From Rheum nobile (Eukaryota > Streptophyta > Magnoliopsida > Caryophyllales > Polygonaceae), in NCBI GenBank assembly GCA_027886185.1, contig WOAB01000147.1:124001-188000 (forward strand): DNA of 64,000 nucleotides. The letters run 5' to 3'. A model generated the notes under the pieces. It was given only the letters and a program-made list of their open reading frames with translations. It did no database searches and had not been told where the DNA came from. The position numbers and the translations under genes were made by a program. Positions 49,358 to 59,960 of this stretch are shown one piece after another (within the stretch, counting starts at the first letter, position 1; every line of letters begins with the position of its first letter).

Positions 49358-50685
49358 TGATCAGCGCTACTTTGTAGTGTTTATCTAGGAGTTGTTATCG
49401 GTGTTTTGGGTACCATTTGGAGATATTTAGAGCGTATTGTAGAGATTGGAGTTGAGAAATAGAAGTGTAGATATGGTGGTTTGGAGAAGCTTAAATGAAG
49501 ATTTAGAAGATGAAGAAGAAACCATGAGAGAAGACGAAGAAAGCATGAGAAAGAGCTACATGAGCAAGACCGCGGGCGTGGAGATGAGGGCCGCGGTCGC
49601 GGAAGGAACAAAAGGCGAAGGAGTGCATAATCGAAGATCCGCGGTCGCGGACGTCCATGCCGTGGTCGCGGAAAAGCCGAGAGCAAAAGTGAATTCTCCG
49701 CGGTCGCGAAAATCAGCATCAGACGCGAGTCCGAGAATTTCCGTTTCGTCTGAAGTTGAAGTTATTTCCTATTTTCTTTTCTTTTCTTTATTCCATTTTT
49801 TATTTCCTTTTAAGATATTTTTTCCTTTTCCTTAGACGAGGGTTTGCTAGGTTTTCTATATTATTAGTCTCCTAGCAACCACTTTGATTATCTTAGTTTT
49901 TATCTTAGACTAGTTTACATCAGTTTTTTCCCTTTTGAGTTTTACGTTTCAAGACTATGAAGAACTAAGCAACTTTTGCTTAGTCCGACGATTGAAGCCT
50001 TCGTTTGAATAATGGTTGTGAGGTTATAATTCTATTTCTTTTCCTTTGAATTTATTGATTCTCTTGTGCTTCATCCCATTGATTCTTACTGATTTGACTG
50101 GCCTAATCATCTAGTTGATATTAGTAAATGTCTATTGCTAGGGTTTGGTAATTACTGTTTGAGTTACCTGATTCATGAGTAGCAACTGCAATATTCTAAG
50201 AAATGTTTGGACTGGTTTATTGTAGAGAGAATTGATTGCATGCAATAGTATGACTGTTTGCTACTCTTGCATGTATCTATTGAAATTCATGTGTTCATTG
50301 CTGTTGTTGAATTGAATCATGGAGGTTTTTCTGGTTATTTAATAGTTAGTATTCTCAGGGTCTGTTTGTCCTGTTTATAACTTAAGAAAAGGAATAAGAA
50401 TATTCATATGAAGGAATTAGAGATAATCTAGGATCAACCAATCAAATGAATGGTGGATATTTGTCTGGGTAAATACTTTTTCTCAATTGATTACAACCTT
50501 TGTTTTACTTTATTGTGTTACTTGCAAACCAAACCAACAAACCCCCCCTTTATTACCTTGGCATACATTTGTGCACTTAGAAAGATTACTTCTTCCCTGT
50601 GGGATTCGACCCTTACTTGCCTATTCTACTAGTCTAGGTTCTTAAGGATTATTTTGATTGGGCATCACGACTTTAGCTCCTATCA
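49358..50685 (+). repeat. 5' LTR of gypsy element
   Basis: A direct repeat of 53142-54482. Its left part holds four CCGCGGTCGCGG-type words (49591, 49639, 49660, 49698). An ORF at 49446-49835 is a by-product of these repeats. Confidence 0.92.
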
Positions 50686-50704
50686 AATTGGAGCCGTTGA
50701 CGGG
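50686..50704 (+). other. Primer binding site, Asp-tRNA type
   Basis: AATTGGAGCCGTTGACGGGG follows the 5' LTR and differs by a few bases from the plant Asp-tRNA primer site TGGCGCCGTTGCCGGGG. Confidence 0.7.
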
Positions 50705-50817
50705 GAGGCAAGTTATAAATTTTCTTCTTGTAAGTTTGTGTGCCAACTTTTGTGTGGACCTATCTTATGGTCCACACTCGTGCTACTAACTATTCCTTTG
50801 TTGATTTTGATATATAA

Positions 50818-52075
50818 ATGGCTGGAGAAGCACCGACTTTGAGGCAGTTGACTGCCCCGAACTTCGAACAGCAACCGCTGGCTATGCAGTTTCCAGAGCT
50901 TGCAGAGGGCGTGAATTTTGAGCTAAAATCTGGGTTGATCCATTTACTACCCCACTTCCATGGGATGAGTGGAGAAGACCCCAACAAGCATCTTTCTGAA
51001 TTCCACTTTGTCTGTGCCATCATGAAGTCGAGGAACGTCACTGAGGATCAAATCAAGCTCAGGGCCTTTCCTTTTTCTCTGAAGGATGCGGCCAATGATT
51101 GATTCTATTATTTGGCTCCGGGAAGCATAGATACATGGGCGACGATGAAGAAAACCTTTCTCGAAAAATACTTCCCTGCAACGAAACTCAATAGCCTGAA
51201 GTGAAGCATCATCAACCTTGAACAACATGCTACTGAGACGTTGTATGATTATCATGAGAGATTCAGGAGGTTGATTTCGAGCTGCCCATACCAGGGCTAT
51301 TCGGACCAAGATCTTGTTCTCTATCTATATGGCGGGCTTCGTGAAGAGGAGCGCAGAATGGTAAATGCAACCTGTGGCGGTAGCATTCTAAACAAGACGC
51401 CAGTTGGATCATTCGAGGTATTCTTTGAGCTATCAGAGAGCTCAAGACAATTAAACAAAAGGGCGAACCCCTATGCAGCAAGGGCAACTAAGGCCTGCAG
51501 AATCTGTTATGATCCGTTGCATCCCACTAACGAGTGCCCAACACTTCCTGAACCTGCAGCTGAAGTAAACGTTGTCAGAGGTTTTGGTCCGCAGAGGCCA
51601 AGATATGACCCGCCCTCAAACACATACAATCCAAGGTGGAGGGATCACCTGAATCCGAGATACGGGAATCAGCAATACCCTCCTCAAGGCCAGGATAACT
51701 ATGAGTTCAATCCAAGCCCACAACAGTTCCATCCCCACGACAATCAACAACACTTGAGAGCACAATATGACCCTAGACCTCAAGGCCAAAGCTCAAGTTC
51801 ATCTTTGTCCAATGACGACATGATCAGGGCCCTCACCCAGAGCGTATCATCGTTGGCAAGCACTATGGACCAACATATTCAAGCGGGGGCCCAACATCAT
51901 CAAGAGACGAAGTCTAATATTCAGAACTTGGAGACTCAGTTTGGACAAGTCGTTTAAGCATTGAGTAAGTTGGAGGCTAGGGATTTGGACAGACTACCAT
52001 CTCAACCGATAGAAAACCCGAGGGAGAACGTGGGAGAACGTCTGTGCGATGACGTTGAGGAGTAGAACCCAAACG
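50818..52075 (+). pseudogene. gypsy gag, with in-frame stops
   Basis: The ATG at 50818 opens a gag of the plant Athila/Tat type: FELKSGLIHLLPHFHGMSGE with EDPNKHLSEF, SIDTWATMKKTFLEKYFP, YDYHERFRRLISSCPYQG, a CxxC-type knuckle region (KACRICYDPLHPTNECP), a Q/N-rich linker and a final TLRSR segment. Stops at about 51101 and 51202 (TGA) and 51955 (TAA) break it. They fit TGG/CGA to TGA and CAA to TAA changes. The protein coats the RNA in virus-like particles in intact relatives. Confidence 0.85.
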
Positions 52076-52105
52076 AAAGAAGTGACGAATGCTACAGAGG
52101 AAAAT

Positions 52106-52323
52106 CCGCGACCGCGGACAGAAATCCGCGACCGCGAAAGCATCACTGAAGAAGAGAACAAAATCGGCGATTTTCCGCGATCGCGGAAAAGACTTTGGAG
52201 TAGAAGAAAAATTCAAAGAACTTCCGCGATCGCGGAAAGATTTCCACGACTGCGGAAAAATCTCTAGAAACGAGATACACAGTGAAGAAATTCCGCGACC
52301 GCGGACCCAAAGCCGCGACCGCG
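52106..52323 (+). repeat. Seven CCGCGACCGCGG / CCGCGATCGCGG palindromes
   Basis: Copies start at 52106, 52126, 52175, 52223, 52244, 52292 and 52312. The copies at 52175 and 52223 extend to the perfect palindrome TTCCGCGATCGCGGAA. The LTR copies of the word are in the opposite orientation (CCGCGGTCGCGG). They fall in the gag-protease linker and are translated there as Arg/Pro-rich peptide. Confidence 0.85.
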
Positions 52324-52479
52324 GATCTCAAGCTGAAGTCCAGGATCCTTACGTTCGTCCAGATTTTCCACCACTCAGCTCTCTGAAGCCACCCGTACCA
52401 TTCCCTGAAGTGCTGATGGACACCAGAAGACCAGACGACCAGAGACCGATAAGGAACTCTTCGAGACCTTCAGTAAATG

Positions 52480-52915
52480 CGAGGTAAACATTCCCTTACT
52501 CAAACTTGTCAAGAGTATTCCTCGCTATGCTAAATTTCTGAAAGAACTGTGTACCATTAAAAGAAATCAGAAATTGAAGGGAAAGCAAAAGATTAAGGTG
52601 AGTGAACATGTTTCTGCTGTATTTCAAAGACGTATGCCTAAAAAGTGTGGTGATCCAGGCATGTTTAGTATTCCTAGTGTAATAGGTGACACTAAATTTG
52701 AAAAAGCTATGCTAGATCTAGGTGCGTCCATAAATGTCTTGCCTTATTCTTTGTATGAATCCTTAGGATTAGGACCATTGCATGAGACATGAATAGTTGT
52801 TCAATTGGCAGATAGATCTAATGTGTACCCGAAAGGGGTAGTTGAAGATGTTCTTGTCATGGTTAATAATCTTATTTTTCATGTTGACTTCTTTGTGCTG
52901 GATATGAATCAATAG
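52480..52915 (+). pseudogene. gypsy protease domain remnant
   Basis: The frame reads VPRY-like SIPRYAKFLKELCTIKR, then KCGDPGMFSIPSVIGD, and the aspartic protease active site MLDLGASINVLPYSLYESLG. A TGA at about 52790 interrupts it, and QLADRSNVYPKGVVEDVLV with FFVLDM continues to about 52912. Then the deletion junction follows and no reverse transcriptase remains. Confidence 0.8.
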
Positions 52916-53129
52916 TATGACTGTTTGCTACTCTTGCACGATCTATTATTTATTTATTTATTAATTTTGTATGTTGTGTGCGGTTGTGCTTATTGTGTTG
53001 GTGCCTTGGAGATTCTTGTTTAGGTGCAATTCTTAGTAGAGATGGTTTTTCTCTGTTTCCTGAGACCTTGAGGATTTGATTGGAGGAGTAGGTTTATATT
53101 AGCTTACTCGAGGACGAGAAAGGTTTAAG

Positions 53130-53141
53130 CATGGGGGAATT
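53130..53141 (+). other. Polypurine tract of gypsy element
   Basis: CATGGGGGAATT immediately precedes the 3' LTR, after the typical CTCGAGGACGAGAAAGGTTT. Confidence 0.8.
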
Positions 53142-54482
53142 TGATCAGCACTACTTTGTAGTGTTTATCTAGGAGTTGTTACCGGTGTTTTGGGTACCAT
53201 TTGGAGATGTTTAGAGTGTATTGTAGAGATTGGAGTTGAGAAATAGAAATGTAGATATGGTGGTTTGGAGAAGCTTAAATGAAGATTTAAAAGATGAAGA
53301 AGAAACCACGAGAGAAGACGAAGGAAGCATGAGAAAGAGCTACATGAGCAAGACCGTGGGCGCGGAGCTGAGGGCCGCGGTCGCGGAAGGAACAAAAGGC
53401 GAAGGAGTGCATAATCGAAGATCCGTGGTCGCGGACGTCCATGTCGTGGTCGCGGAAAAGCCGAGAGCAAAAGTGAATTCTCCGCGGTCGCGAAATATCC
53501 TCCGCGGTCGCGAAAATCAGCATCAGACGCGGGTCCGAGAATTTCCGTTTCGTCCGAAGTTGAAGTTATTTCCTATTTTCTTTTCTTTTCTTTATTCCAT
53601 TTTTTATTTCCTTTTAAGATATTTTTTCCTTTTCCTTAGACGAGGGTTTGCTAGGTTTTCTATATTATTAGTCTCCTAGCAGCCACTTTGATTATCTTAG
53701 TTTTTATCTTAGACTAGTTTACATCAGTTTTTTCCCTTTTGAGTTTTACGTTTCAAGACTATGAAGAACTAAGCAACTTTTGCTTAGTCCGACGATTGAA
53801 GTCTTCGTTTAAATAATGGTTGTGAGGTTATAATTCTTTTTCTTTGAATGTATTGATTCTCTTGTGCTTCATCACATTGATTCTTACTGATTTGACTGGC
53901 CTGATCATCTAGTTGATATTAGTAAATGTCTATTGCTAGGGTTTGGTAATTACTATTTGAGTTACCTGATTCATGAGTAGCAACTGCAATATTCTAAGAG
54001 CTGTTTGGACTGATTTATTGTAGAGAGAATTGATTGCATGCAATAGTATGACTGTTTGCTACTCTTGCATGTATCTATTGAAATTCATGTGTTCATTGTT
54101 GCTGTTGAATTGAATCATGAAGGTTTTTCTGGTTATTTAATAGTTAGTATTCTCAAGGTCTGTTTGTCCTGTTTATAACTTAAGAAAATGAATAAGAACA
54201 TTCATATGAAGGAATTAGAGATAATCTAAGATCAACCAATCAAATGAATGGTAGATATTTGTCTTGCTAAGTACTTTTTCTCAATTGATTACAACCTTTG
54301 TTTTACTTTATTTTGTTACTTGCAAACCAAACCAACAAACCCCCTTTTGTTACCTTGGCATACATTTGTGCACTTAAAAATATTACTTTCTCTCTGTGGG
54401 ATTCGACCCTTGCTTGCCTATTCTACTAGTTTAGGTTCTTAAGGATTATTTTAATTGGGCATCACGACTTTAGCTCCTATCA
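53142..54482 (+). repeat. 3' LTR of gypsy element
   Basis: A direct repeat of 49358-50685, with an extra copy of the CCGCGGTCGCGA word (53481 and 53501). Confidence 0.92.
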
Positions 54483-55290
54483 AATAACCCGTTAAATTAT
54501 TTGAGATGTTTAACACAACGTTATACAAATGGACATGGAATTGGTGCAAAACCGAGAAGTGTAACAAGAAAGTGCAAAAGTCTTTGTTCATTATGCGTAT
54601 TAAAGTCCGGTGAGCTGATAGACTGGGCGCGTACATGATTACAAGTACATGTGCATAAGCGCAAATAAGCCATGTACATAAGCTTTGTGAAATTCCATCC
54701 TAAAACCAATTATGAAAAGAAAAATAGCCCACTAACTTATATACTAACGGTTTGTCTAGTTTGTGTCATATATGCACATGCTAAGAGCTTAAATTTGAAA
54801 ATTATTTTTAAACTATTTTCTAAAGTGATGAAATAAATTCTTTTAAAAAAAAAGAGTCAAACTAAAAACTATTATTGCTAAATATAAAAAATTTATATTT
54901 TTTTGGTCGAATAACTAAAAACTATATTATTGCTAAACTAATAACTAAAAAAGTTAAACTAATAATAAAAAATCAATTTAAACATAAGTTTTATATTGTG
55001 TAGACGTAGACTCCGAGACACATACTGAAAAAAAAACATATACTAATTTTTTTATGCACAATTTAGTGTAGGATGTCATATACTGACAACGCGAAATTGG
55101 TAACATTTAAGTGCACAAGAAAATTAATTATTGTTATCAACATTCAATTAGTCTAGTCTAGAGATCTCGATGGATAGAGCGGCGGGCTATATAAAAAAAA
55201 TCTTTTATTTGGAAAAAAGTTACATGAAAATCTCTTCTTCAAAATATCAGCTGTGAGAAGTATTCCGAACTAACACCCCATCACTCCACC
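54483..55290. other. AT-rich DNA, no gene
   Basis: No coding signature. Positions 54767-54850 resemble 47080-47160 (ACATG(C/T)TAAGAG then GAAAATTATTTT), so a dispersed AT-rich repeat is present. Confidence 0.45.
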
Positions 55291-55293
55291 AGG

Positions 55294-55385
55294 TTCTGGA
55301 ACGTTGCCGAAGCAGGCCAAGTTACTCCTAGAAGCTTCCAGGGCTCAGGCAGCGATTAACCAGACTCGTTCTTTCTAGAAATTTC
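55294..55385 (+). promoter_or_regulatory. Heat-shock elements of sHSP gene
   Basis: Three HSF-type sites lie upstream of the TATA box: TTCTGGAACGTTG (55294-55306), AGAAGCTTCC (about 55330-55339) and a perfect three-unit TTC-TA-GAA-AT-TTC (55373-55385). Such nGAAn/nTTCn alternation is the known binding site of trimeric heat-shock factor, so heat induction is expected. Confidence 0.85.
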
Positions 55386-55407
55386 CTCCAAATTCCATTA
55401 TCCTCCT

Positions 55408-55416
55408 ATTTATAGA
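55408..55416 (+). promoter_or_regulatory. TATA box of sHSP gene
   Basis: TATTTATAG lies 23 bases after the strongest heat-shock element and about 130 bases before the start codon, as in other plant sHSP promoters. Confidence 0.75.
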
Positions 55417-55541
55417 TTTCCCCCAATCTCGTCACACATCCAAAATCACACACTCGATCATCAATCAATCGCAACAAATCAAGCCAATCAAACCTCTTAA
55501 ATCACACAATTCATCCCCTGCAGAAGGAGAAGAAGAGAAAG

Positions 55542-56057
55542 ATGGATTTCCGCGTAATGGGACTCGACGCACCGCTCATCAACACCCTCCACCACCTCCT
55601 CGACTCCACCGTCGACGACTACCCCTCCTCCGGCGACAACAAGTCCTCTGTGGCGTCGGCGGCTGCGGCCAACGCGCCGTCTAGGGCGTACGTGCGGGAC
55701 GCGCGGGCGATGGCGAGCACGCCGGCGGACGTCAAGGAGCTGCCGAACTCATACCAGTTCATAATCGACATGCCGGGGCTGGGCGCCGGCGACATCAAGG
55801 TGCAGGTGGAGGACGACAACGTGCTGGTGATCTCCGGCGATAGGAAGCGCAGCGAGGACCAGGATGGAGAGGCCAAGTATCTGAGGATGGAGAGGCGGAT
55901 GGGGAAATTCATGAGGAAATTCGCTCTGCCGGAGAACGCTAACACGGCGTCGGGAATCTCGGCGGTTTGCAAGGACGGCGTGCTGACGGTGACGGTCGAG
56001 AAGCTTCCTCCGCCCGAGCCTAAGAAGCCGAAGACCATCCAGGTCCAGATCGCTTGA
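55542..56057 (+). CDS. Class II small heat-shock protein
   Basis: A 171-residue, intronless cytosolic class II sHSP. Order: MDFRVMGLDAPLINTLHHLL amphipathic N-terminus, Ala/Ser-rich linker, APSRAYVRDARAMASTPADV class II signature, alpha-crystallin domain (about residues 60-160, with SYQFIIDMPGLG and GVLTVTVEKLPPP), KYLRMERRMGKFMRKFALPE, and the C-terminal TIQVQIA anchor motif. It is close to the gene at 31900-32418 but lacks the KEKEKE insert. GC-rich codon use contrasts with the AT-rich flanks. The strong heat-shock promoter upstream suggests that it is the more inducible of the pair. Confidence 0.97.
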   Translation: MDFRVMGLDAPLINTLHHLLDSTVDDYPSSGDNKSSVASAAAANAPSRAYVRDARAMASTPADVKELPNSYQFIIDMPGLGAGDIKVQVEDDNVLVISGDRKRSEDQDGEAKYLRMERRMGKFMRKFALPENANTASGISAVCKDGVLTVTVEKLPPPEPKKPKTIQVQIA

Positions 56058-56262
56058 TCTAGTTGCCGATCGAGCCAATGTCGCATGGATCCACCGAATA
56101 ACTAAGTGAATTCTATCGAAATCAGGATGATCGATTATGTTTTCGCTTTGAATTTCGCTTGAATCAGTGGTTTTCTGCTGTGTGATGTTTTAGTTTTTTT
56201 GGTATTCTGTTGCGTTGCTGTTTTCTTCTTCCTGTTGTGGTCTGATCGTTATTGTGTATCTA

Positions 56263-57766
56263 TCTATTACAAATGAATTTAGAGCCACGAGAGTCTTTTT
56301 CTAGAAAGTTATTGAGGTGTTATTAATTATTTTTTAATTTATTATTATATTAAATAATCCACAAAATCTATATATCTATAATAACTATTTATTTTCGAAT
56401 CACTAAAATGATTTTGGAGTCACATTGCTCATGTGTTAATTATGAATACTAACAAAGTTTGATATTAGCCAATCAAATTATGAATACTAACAAAGTTTGA
56501 TGTTAGCCAATCAAATATTTGAATTTAAAATCAATATATCTTATATTATTTATGTTTTATTTATCAGACTATTAAATACAATTTTAATCAACCAAACAAA
56601 CTTATCATTTTAATGTAAAGTATTAATGAGGTTATTTTATTGTTAAATGAAACAATTTTCATTTAATCTAATATTGATCTTTATTAAAATATTATAAATC
56701 ATAATCTCATTATTTTTTTTTAGCAAATCTCATTTTTAAACATGATAATTTAATCTTATTTCTAAGAACATGGCAAATCTTATCATAGGTTCACTCTTCT
56801 TTACGATATAAATCGTAATATTAGTTACGTTACTACTACAATGACAATTTATACACCACAAAATAATTAAAAACATATCAAATACAAAAACGATTTTTCA
56901 AGCACTTAATTTTGGAAGGATTTTGTTAGGTGTGATTAGGGCATTCCTTTTTAAGGAACAATTTCTAAAACGAGAATTCTTTACATGTTTCCTTAGGGTA
57001 AAGTTAGAAAATCGATATAAAATTTTATTAGCATTTACTTTTTAATGGATATTTTAATTACCCAAACATTTTCAATTTAAAAACTTATTTTTGTTTTTTT
57101 AAATATAAATACACATCTAAATAAACTCATCATAACAAACAAGAATAATCTTTGGTATATTCTAACTATCCCAAACTTTTTTATTTCAAATTTTTTGATG
57201 TTTTTTAGACTAATGATTTATAATTAGTCATTAAATTGTTTTTCTTTTTCTTTTTTGAGTTAATATGATTGGTATTTTCATAATTTTGAATAATATATTT
57301 TTAATATAACATTTCAACATATCACTTTTAAACCTAGAATGTTTTTATAAGTACACATATTTATGTTTAACTAATATTCTGACATATAATTTTAATATTA
57401 AAATATTGATATAATTTGAATATTTTATGTTAATATAATATAGTTTATTGAAAATACATGATAAATGGTAGTGAAATACGTACGACTTTAGCAAAAATAT
57501 CTCGTGTATGAAAATAATTACATAATTAAAAATAAGTAGGATAACGTTGTACGAGAATAGATATGAATAAAATGTTGAATATATTGCTTTTAAATAACAA
57601 ATTTATGTTATTTCAATCTTTCATTTATATAATTCTTAAACAATATTAATAAGAATTTCTTCGTCTTAAAATCACTTAAGTATACCATAATTTATTTAAT
57701 CAATAATAATTATTGGTGATTTTATAAATTTAAGTTCACATGTACAAGGTACGGGTAGTGCACTAG
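56263..57766 (+). mobile_element. Non-autonomous Helitron
   Basis: The 5' end TCTATTACAAATGAATTTAG follows an A. The 3' end reads GTACAAGGTACGGGTAGTGC then ACTAG, followed by T; TACGGGTAGTGCACTAG is a common plant Helitron terminus. Inside is AT-rich non-coding DNA. It begins about 200 bases after the sHSP stop codon, so it may abut or include the gene's 3' end signal. Confidence 0.65.
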
Positions 57767-58080
57767 TTAGAAATTAAACAAATATGTTATCTTTGTAGCT
57801 GCTTCTAATTTCCTATAGTTCGTTACCAATTTATCGGGGAGAATTACCAGATTGGCAAGATTATACTGATAATCCAATAATCTTAAAAAAAACAGATTCT
57901 AAAATAATCATCTTATTACATAAAGGTGTTCAACAAACAGAAGGCTCGAAGTATGGTCCCGGAAGTGGGCCTTGGGCCTCATCCATCCCGAACAAGCCCA
58001 TTGGTTGTCACATGATTTTGACCTTTTGGTCATAATAAAGGGCCAATGTGGGATCACATAAATTAAAAAGGGTCTTACTA

Positions 58081-58120
58081 TTCGGCGCATATCCAAAATT
58101 GATTTTCAGCGCATAGGGTC
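58081..58120 (+). repeat. Left TIR of GRF element
   Basis: TTCGGCGCATATCCAAAATT followed by GATTTTCAGCGCATAGGGTC. It matches 60630-60591 inverted with three mismatches. Confidence 0.9.
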
Positions 58121-58125
58121 GACAC

Positions 58126-58545
58126 GTTACGGGAGGAGAAGCACGACACGTAACGTTCAAGAAAGATCAAGACGTCACGCGGGAGACGACTCCACACGTC
58201 ACGCGGGAGACGACTCCACACGTAACATGTGGAGCAACCCTGGCTTTAAAAGCCTTCGCATCCCTTCTCCTCCATTCCGCCGCTGCAAACTACTTATAAA
58301 AAACACAAATCTCTCTCGTTACGTGCCTCCGGTGTCGCCTCGTTACGAATCAATAAGTTTTGCGCGTTACGTTACATCCCTTACAAATAATCAAGGTTAG
58401 TCACACGTTATGTGTGGCACTCTCCCACACGTTACGTGTGGAAGCGTTCCACACGTTACGTGTGCACTATCTTGCCACATAACATGTGGAAGCGTTCCAC
58501 ACGTTACGTGTGCACTATCTTGTCACATAACGTGTGGAACTGTTC
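58126..58545. repeat. CACACGTTACGTGTG array, left clusters
   Basis: Five degenerate words at 58122-58228 (for example CACACGTCACGCGGG, CACACGTAACATGTGG) are followed by six good ones at about 58400-58535. In the second cluster the word plus spacer (GAAGCGTTCCACACGTTACG) is partly tandem. The open frame across it is only a translation of the repeat. Confidence 0.85.
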
Positions 58546-58783
58546 TTCAATGTAACAGCCATTTCGCAGCCATAAACCCTAAACAATGCTCAATCTTTGT
58601 TTCTAATCCCCTAAATAATAAAATGAGATCTTTAATATTAAACAACAAATATCATGTCTAGCTTGGTTAAATCCTAAATAACAAATATCATACCTTTCAA
58701 AACCCTAACCATCAAGCTACAAACTTTAAACAAGTTCAAAACAACAAAAAAAGAGAACTTTAGGGTTACATAATAGAAATTAC

Positions 58784-58849
58784 CTCGTTCGAAAGTGGAA
58801 TATCTTCCCCACTGTTGCTCCAATACTCGTTGTTGTTCGGATTGCCCAT
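58784..58849 (-). CDS. Divergent first exon, rest of gene missing
   Basis: ATG at 58849 opens MGNPNNNEYWSNSGEDIPLS plus NE and ends at a good donor, GAG|GTAATT. The short acidic, Ser/Asn/Trp-containing N-terminus resembles in style the first exons of both MULE genes in this window (MNSSNHESEENNW...; MSSSSGSGWRGLSES...), which also end in a phase-0 donor. No later exon was found on this strand before the TIR, so a transposase body may have been deleted. This is inference. Confidence 0.4.
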
Positions 58850-58989
58850 TTTTTTAACAAAAATTTAGAGTGCACTCACAAGAATTTGTGAGTGTTTCAA
58901 ATAAGGGTTTAGGCTCGAAATGGATCGTTAACCGGGGAAGAAGACGGGTCATTATTACAGTTAGGTGGGGACAAGACGGTTAATTCAAT

Positions 58990-59100
58990 GCGTTTTGCCA
59001 CATACTGAACCACATGTTACGTGTGAGCCTCATCCACACGTTACGTGTGGGATAGCATGACACGTAACGTGTGATCTGATTCCACACGTTACATGTGGTT
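58990..59100. repeat. CACACGTTACGTGTG cluster between divergent genes
   Basis: Four copies in about 110 bases: CACATGTTACGTGTG, CACACGTTACGTGTG, GACACGTAACGTGTG and CACACGTTACATGTG. The cluster lies between the minus-strand exon and the GRF gene. Confidence 0.85.
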
Positions 59101-59123
59101 CAAGGTTTAGGCGTATGAGGCTT

Positions 59124-59355
59124 TTTGTTAGGGTTTGGGGTAGGGCTTGGGGTAGGGTTAGGGTTTGGGGTTTAGGGATATGGTATTAGGGTATGGTTTA
59201 GGATAATGTGGTTTAGTTTTAGGGATTAGGGTTAGGGTTAAGGTTAGGATTAACTATTTATCTTTAATTAATAAGGGTGAATCGGGTATTTTAGTTACCT
59301 TGTTTGTGAGATTGAGGAGAGAAACTTTTAATTAGGGTTTAGGGTTTAGGATGGT
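59124..59355. repeat. Telomere-like TTAGGG-type tract
   Basis: Degenerate repeats GTTAGGG, GTTTGGG, GTTTAGGG and GGTTAGGG recur about 20 times. The plant telomere unit is TTTAGGG. The tract lies in the promoter region of the GRF gene and is orphaned inside a transposon, so it may be an acquired interstitial telomere sequence or a telo-box cluster. Confidence 0.75.
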
Positions 59356-59463
59356 AAATGATTGTTGAGAAGTTATTAATGTTAGTGATTGAGTTCATTA
59401 ATGCTAGTGGTTGAAGTCATTATATACATGTGTATATTAGGTGTCAAACACATTGTTTTTCAC

Positions 59464-59470
59464 TATATAA
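59464..59470 (+). promoter_or_regulatory. TATA box of GRF gene
   Basis: TATATAA in CACTATATAAGAGG lies about 30 bases before the likely transcription start. A 75-base leader intron is suggested at 59539-59613 (GTGG|GTAAGC ... TTGTAG|GAAACC). Confidence 0.6.
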
Positions 59471-59636
59471 GAGGCATTAGGGTTGTTTGTTCTCTACAAC
59501 AAGTCCAACACAAGCGACGCTTGAAGATTCAATTGTGGGTAAGCTTCTTCTTCCAGTTTCTTTTGATTTATTATCCCCAATTTTTTATATTAATGGATTC
59601 ATGATATTTGTAGGAAACCAAGCACTACAACAAATA

Positions 59637-59960
59637 ATGACATCTTCATCCGAATCATCAATAAACCCACTATGCGCGTGTAATTTGAAAGCCATTGTTC
59701 GTACTTGGGATTTGCAGTGGAACTACGGAAGAAGGTATTGGGGATGTCCAAGACTGGGGTGTTTTTACAAGAAGTGGATTGATCCTATATACGAGGACAG
59801 GGCACACGCGATTATTCGACAACAATGGCGGGAAAAACAAGATCTTGTTAAGGGGAATCAAGATATTGTTAAGAAAAATCAAAAACTTTTACAACATATG
59901 GATAAGATGCGTAGATATAACCTCAAACTATATAATGATGTACATCGTATACTGCCTTGA
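59637..59960 (+). CDS. Small GRF-type zinc-finger protein
   Basis: 107 residues from the ATG after a predicted leader intron; the frame is open further upstream, but that stretch contains the intron. Residues 11-50 form a GRF zinc finger: CAC (Cys13, Cys15), then TWDLQWNYGRRYWGCPRLGC (Cys37, Cys42) and FYKKWID. GRF fingers bind nucleic acid, often single-stranded DNA, in proteins such as topoisomerase III and APE2; small plant GRF proteins have no settled function. Residues 55-103 are charged and helical (QDLVKGNQDIVKKNQKLLQH), likely a coiled coil. It is framed by CACACGTTACGTGTG clusters, so its product is a candidate binder of that word (inference). Confidence 0.8.
   Translation: MTSSSESSINPLCACNLKAIVRTWDLQWNYGRRYWGCPRLGCFYKKWIDPIYEDRAHAIIRQQWREKQDLVKGNQDIVKKNQKLLQHMDKMRRYNLKLYNDVHRILP

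Larger units (their letters stand above)
49358..54482 (+). mobile_element. Ty3/gypsy element lacking pol
   Basis: Two LTRs (49358-50685 and 53142-54482) are nearly identical, start TGATCAGC and end CTATCA. Flanks ATTAA and AATAA agree at four of five bases. It has an Asp-tRNA-like primer site, gag, a protease remnant and a polypurine tract, but no reverse transcriptase, RNase H or integrase. At about 52908-52940 a 30-base piece identical to LTR sequence (CAATAGTATGACTGTTTGCT) follows the protease, marking the deletion junction. Gag and protease are of the Athila/Tat-like lineage by recalled signatures. Confidence 0.9.

Noticed and set aside
49446..49835. 129-codon frame rich in charged residues, also at 53230-53679
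   Set aside because: Both copies are in the LTRs and are by-products of the CCGCGGTCGCGG words.
58410..58661. Open frame with repeated Cys/His/Val peptide (CHITCGSVPHVTC)
   Set aside because: It is only the translation of the CACACGTTACGTGTG word array.
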